Shown here: piece by piece, positions 59,374-64,000 of the stretch
Position numbering within the stretch: the first letter of the stretch is position 1
Layout of the letters: each line of letters starts with the position of its first letter
DNA from: Puffinus mauretanicus
Taxonomy: Eukaryota; Chordata; Aves; Procellariiformes; Procellariidae
Direction: 5' to 3'
DNA: 64,000 bases
Assembly: GCA_023333565.1 (NCBI GenBank)
Contig: JAJKFH010000102.1
Span: forward strand, 3,534,001 to 3,598,000
Notes under the pieces: generated by a model
Databases searched by the model: none
What the model was told of the DNA's origin: nothing
Seen by the model: only the letters and a program-made list of their open reading frames with translations
Position numbers and translations under genes: made by a program

Positions 59374-62326
59374 AGGGCCCTGCAGGAAAGGAATGACAGT
59401 CAATTAAACCTTTTTAAAAACTATGAATTGGGACTCAAAAAAGCGTGAAACTGTCTTACTAACCTGACTGATTTTGTTCGTTGTGGTTTTGGTTTTTTTT
59501 TCCTTAAATTCATTTAACAAAATAATTCTACAAATTCTTTGTAGAATTTAAAACTCTGTTACAGTCACAAGCTTTTTGCTGAAGTCTGCTGGTTTTCTTG
59601 CATTCACCAGCTCCTTGGAGCTTGAGCTTTAAATATAACATCAAGGATAAAATTCTTAGAGCTGCCATTGTTAGAACGTGCCTTAATTATCACTTAAACT
59701 TTCTGCAGAGTCAGGCAGGTATCTGCCATCACTGTTCATTTCACAGGTTCGCATTTCTCAAGAAGGCTTTTTGATTGAGAGGTTTGGTTTTTTTCCTCTC
59801 CCCCCCTGCCCCCTTCTGCCTTACGCTTCTGGGAGGAGAACCATGTCTTCGTGTATGTTACAAGCTTAGGTCTTAGCCATGCAGGAAACCATTAAAGCGG
59901 GGGGTATTAGTGAGTAACGTGAATTAAACGTTGGGGCAGGGCTGGCCTCTGTCCTGGTTGGGTTAGTGCTGGAGCAGAGGAATTGGTCATCACTGCATCC
60001 AGTTAGAGAGACTTGTAAAAATCAAGGTGGAAAAATACATGCCTCAAGGGAATATGTGGAATCCTTTCTGGAAATTTCCCTTATGCTTTTTGTATTGATA
60101 ACTGAACCACTGCTCCTAAAATCAATAGAAGATTACAGGGACTAGATACACTTAATGGGCTCCAAAGGAACAGTTACTTTGGACTGTGATTACAGCTTCT
60201 GCTGCCTGACTCTGCATCATACTAGCATTTTATTAGTAATGATTTATAATGTTGGAGGCGAGGATTAATTTGGTGATTCATTAGTTTTTTAACAGATTTT
60301 GCCTTGAAATTATGTTAGCTCATACTTTCAGATGTTTACTTGTCCATGTCGGAATACAGATTTCTTTTTTTGAACTACAGGGTACAGAATAATAAAAAAT
60401 ACCACCCTCCCCCAAACCAAATAAAACCCCACAAAAAAACCAAAACCCAAACAAAAGAAACCTCCCCCCCAAGTTTAGAAAGTCCCTAAGATGGTTGGTG
60501 TTCTATGGCCCTTACTTCCAGTTCTGTTCCATGAATCCTGATTTCCAAATAATATCACCATAAAAAAGCCTTCTGCTTATAGCTTTAAGAAGTCAGATCT
60601 TCCAGTGAATAATACAAAAGCATACCTTACAGTTTAAAAAAAAAAAACCTCTCATAATGTCATCTGTTAGAGAAGCAAAATGATGCTTTTTCCCTGAAGA
60701 CCCTACAATACCAGATTTAATTTATTTTGGGAAGAAAGAAAGACTCTTCTGCGGAATGTGCTTACCACTTGTGAAGTGGAAGGTGTCGGCAGAGAGTGTG
60801 AAGATATCCTGGAGAACAGAGCTTACACAGAACCAGACGAGTTTATAGAAAAAGGGAAAACCTCTGTACTTCTTCATATTTAGCATAAAAGAAACGGATA
60901 GATGTCATGCATGGCCTAGGGCGGATCAGTTGTGCTCAGACTGTGGTTTCAGAAAGTTCGGTTCTCTAATCCCAACTCTTTTCAAAGCTAGATTTAGCTA
61001 TGCCGAACTCTCTAGCCTCCGCTGCGCAGGGAGGGTGGTGTGAAGGAGGAGACCTTGAGGTCCGCTTCGCACGCTGCTGTGCCCAGCAGAGCTGCAGGGC
61101 GTGTGGGAAAGGGCTCCAGACTGAAATGGCTCTGCCACAGAGCCCCTTGCCTGCAACACAATTTAAATGCATAATGCATGATTTCAGTTGATATTAATCA
61201 TTTGGAAGGCTTATAGATTATTAAAACAGAGATTGTCTGACAGTTGCATGTCATGTAGATACAGGAGTTTCACATCTACTCTGGTTTTCCACAGTGCGTT
61301 ATTTCTTTGTGTCTTTTACAAGTTTAAAGAACAGTCTAGTGATGTCAGATGATGCCTGGGATTGATCCTTTATGTTTTGCCCAGAAACGTTACCCCTGTT
61401 CCCAGTACTATGTGACTGATGGCTGGTAATTGCCGAATGCCCACTGTGAATTTTTGTAATGATAACGAAAAGCCTTTTTGCATTAGGAGATGAGCCCCAA
61501 CCTGAATGAGGGGAAGAATGCAGATGGACTGCAGAGATGTGACTGCATCCTGCACCCAGGAATGTATGTGCTATGTTAAGAAGGCTAATAGAGGGGAAGG
61601 GGAGTGTCCCTTTCTGCCCCCGATAAATCCATCTCTGTGCTGTCAGAAATGGCTGTAGAATGGGAGCTCTGGGATTTTTCTCTACTGAAATGGTCTAGTC
61701 TCATTTATCTCTTTTTCCTCTTTGCATATTGACATATTCCTTCTCTGCAAGTATTTATCCCAAGTCTTTACTTGGAGTCTCAGACTAAAGGTCATAGCCA
61801 TTTTTTTCTCTCTCTCTTTCTCTCCTTTTTTTCTCTCTAGTCCCTCTGTTTCTGAAGATGTCAAATTAAATAACTGATGATTTCTTCTGATGCCAGAAGG
61901 CCTTCACAATATGCATATTAGGGTTTAGTGTGTTTTTCTTTTCTGCATCTCAGTGCTTTCAATTTGTATGCAGAGCCACTCTCTTACCATGAACTCCTAT
62001 GCCCAGAGCTGAGGATTATGTTCTTATCCAACATATGTACTCAGCCTGAAATGCTAAATCTCTGCTGCTAGAGGAACGGAAAGATGTTATGGTTAAAGGA
62101 GCTATGTCAAAGTAACCAGTTAGATCAAACTATAAATCATTTCTGGTGAGAAGCAAGATAAAGATACTCCCTGAATGTTTGTGTCCCCTGACCAGCACTA
62201 ACTCAATACATTTAAATATTGCTATTCTGACTGTGAGGGATTAAACAAATATGGTTTTTAATTAAAAAAAAAAAATCAATTTTGTGACAGTGATGGAAGA
62301 GTCTGTGTGGATGCTGTTTTCTACAG
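59374..62326. other. Non-coding intronic stretch
   Basis: No exon recognised. Contains a G/T-rich tract at 59477-59502, an A/C-rich tract at 60401-60471 and a CT-rich stretch near 61800-61840. Confidence 0.5.
60401..60471. repeat. A/C-rich low-complexity tract
   Basis: CCCTCCCCC, then AAACC, ACCCC and AAAACCC-type units, ending in a run of C's. Longest A/C tract in the window. Confidence 0.8.
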
Positions 62327-62516
62327 AAACTGTCAGATTTTGGTAGCCTGTCGCATGGGGACTGTGGAAATGGAGGATGAGAGTGGCATAGCGGGGCCTG
62401 GGTTGTTCCTCCACGCCTTCAGCCAGCCTGGTCTCACTGGGAGACCAGAAGCAGTTCCTGCAGAACTCGACCTGCTGGTGTCCCTGTCCCGTCCTGTCCC
62501 TATTGCAACAGTTCAG
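62327..62516 (+). other. Possible 190-nt exon (splice-bounded, open in one frame)
   Basis: A pyrimidine-rich acceptor (GCTGTTTTCTACAG) precedes 62327 and a good donor (CAG|GTAAGA) follows 62516. One frame is open throughout, entered after a single leading base, and contains GTVEMEDESG and ELDLLVSLSRPV. The phase-0 end of the exon at 47794 would give a stop early in this piece, so it cannot simply be exon 2 of that gene in frame. It could be a non-coding or alternative exon, an exon of another transcript, or a chance pairing of splice-like sites. Confidence 0.22.
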
Positions 62517-64000
62517 GTAAGAGGAGAAGAGAGGGCAGAATAGCTCACCTGGCTTTGTAGCTCCCCCCATTATATGTCAGGAGTTGGCTGCTGATGCTGG
62601 CTGTCAGCGTGTACAGCTGCAGCGCAAGGGTGGCTTCGTGGCGGGGCACGGGGAGGTGGTGGCCGGGACCTGCCCAGGTGTTGGGGAGGATCCAGCTGCT
62701 CTTGCATCCCAGCCTCGCCTGCCTGTGAGTTGTGCTGGGGCTCGCGGAGGCAGGTGGTCGGCCAGGCTTGCTAACGTTGCCTTGCTGCAGCTCTGCGCTG
62801 GAGAAGGGTGCTGTATCTTCCTGTTTTCAGAGAAAGGCAGCGTTGCTAGCCGGGGAGAAGGTGGCAACACCATGCTTTCAGCTGGTCCTTTCCCTTTGAG
62901 GTCATTTGTATCCCGAAAGGAAGGAAGCAGACACTGTGTCCTCCTTGGCAGTGCAACTGGACTGTGCTAGTGCATCCCTCTCTGATACACAACTGGTTCA
63001 AGCCACAGAGGGATTGCTATGGTACCTCAGCTCAGATGTTTTCTGAGGGCTTACATTACCATTCACATTATCACATCATCATAACAGACTGCTGACTGGT
63101 ACCTAAAATGCTGGTGGGGAGCTTATCCATGGATAAGCTGCAGGTTAATCTGGTTTTCAGTTTGTGAAACTAGGCTCAGTACTTGAGGGGGAGAGGAGGA
63201 GCACCTCTGAGGCAGCATCTTGTTGGAGAGTTGGAAGAAATTCCTAGGAAAATGCAAAGACAAAGAATCTTTTCCTTTTCCTTTCCCTCATGAATTAAAT
63301 ACTAGATGAATTTTTTTTTTTTACAGTAATGGGCAGAGTGTGTGGATGTTTTATTTATTAATGCTGTGCAAAAAAATATTGTGGAGATTGGGTATTCTGA
63401 AGGCTTGAGAGACAAAATAATCATTTAGATTGACCGACAAAAATTATTTCGTAGTTCTTGCTATGACAGAGAAGCCTAAGAAGCTTCCCAGCAAATATTT
63501 CGATTCTCCAGAAAGAATATTTCAATCCTAAGCTTTCAGCCCTCTAAATAAAAGAAAAATAGAGGCAGGGACAAGGAAGGGTCAAGGAAAATTCAATAAC
63601 TTTAACAACCACTTGCAGGTATTTGCAAATAGTTGTAACTGTCTGAGATCCATATTTTTCAAATAAAATACTAGCCCATTTCTCGCATTTATCCTTTCTA
63701 GTGTTTGTCCCCTCGCTATTGTTTCCTCAGCCTCTTTCCTCTCCAGCCCTTCTGTTTCACCTGTCATCTCCTCCTGCCATGCTCAGCCCTGATTCTCCTC
63801 CACCCGCACTTAACCCTGCTCCAGTCCCTTTGGCTCACACACAGCCTCTAACACACCCTCCTCACCTAAATCATGTAACCTCATTTCTCAAGTATTTTGC
63901 TTTTCATTTCTATATAAAGTTGTATTTCTCCAGTAAACATTTTGGATTGCGTTTTATAACAGTCAAAGAAAAGGCTTCCTTGTGCACACCATTTGCAGCC
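62517..64000. other. Non-coding stretch to window end
   Basis: A moderately GC-rich part (62580-62960) is open in frames on both strands with no recognised product, followed by AT-rich DNA. The frame 62584-62970 looks like GC-driven openness. Nothing else is seen up to the end. Confidence 0.4.

Noticed and set aside
1..64000. CRISPR arrays, operons, prophage or other prokaryotic systems
   Set aside because: No regularly spaced repeats and no dense coding. Repeat content and splice signals show a vertebrate genome.

Overview
This is vertebrate nuclear DNA, almost certainly from a bird. The evidence is the set of dispersed repeats. There are several CR1 LINE copies, three ending in the 8-bp CR1 tail unit (CATAGAAT on one strand, ATTCTGTG on the other) and a fourth recognised by its body. 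There is also one solo LTR of the avian ERVL type, bounded by TG and CA and flanked by a perfect 5-bp target-site duplication. Overall repeat density is low and the background is AT-rich and non-coding. Similarity of the LTR to a family I remember from neoavian genomes suggests Neoaves, but that is inference.

Layout. 1-8570: AT-rich non-coding DNA with one 5'-truncated CR1 copy (1265-2097, minus strand). 8571-9028: a three-part chimera in which a near-full-length U6 snRNA copy is joined almost directly to a 5S rRNA copy and then to the 3' tail of a CR1 element, all on the plus strand. 9029-24579: non-coding DNA with three small GC-rich blocks and a locally copied 86-bp segment (source or sister copy 840 bp away) bordered by a 19-bp direct repeat. 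24580-about 28395: a nearly full-length CR1 on the minus strand with an open ORF1 (SGNH/esterase-like fold) and a broken ORF2 (endonuclease and reverse transcriptase). 28396-46969: about 18.6 kb with no recognised gene, several TAAT-rich patches and one unexplained 214-codon ORF. 46970-48360: a strong CpG island with a TATA-like box, GC boxes, a 14-codon upstream ORF and a probable first coding exon. That exon encodes an arginine-rich, then hydrophobic, signal-peptide-like N-terminus and ends in a consensus splice donor (AAG|GTAAGT) at 47794. 48361-64000: probably the long first intron of that gene. It contains a long inverted repeat (53267-53412), the solo LTR (55650-56214), an old CR1 tail (59212-59373) and a possible alternative or non-coding exon (62327-62516).

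How it fits together. The only host gene supported here is the one starting in the CpG island. It would be transcribed on the plus strand, and its remaining exons must lie beyond 64000. I could not identify the gene from so short a piece. Everything else is retrotransposon-derived or non-coding. The most unusual object is the U6-5S-CR1 chimera, which looks like the product of serial template switching by the CR1 reverse transcriptase, or a member of a composite SINE family. No prokaryotic system, CRISPR array or operon is present.
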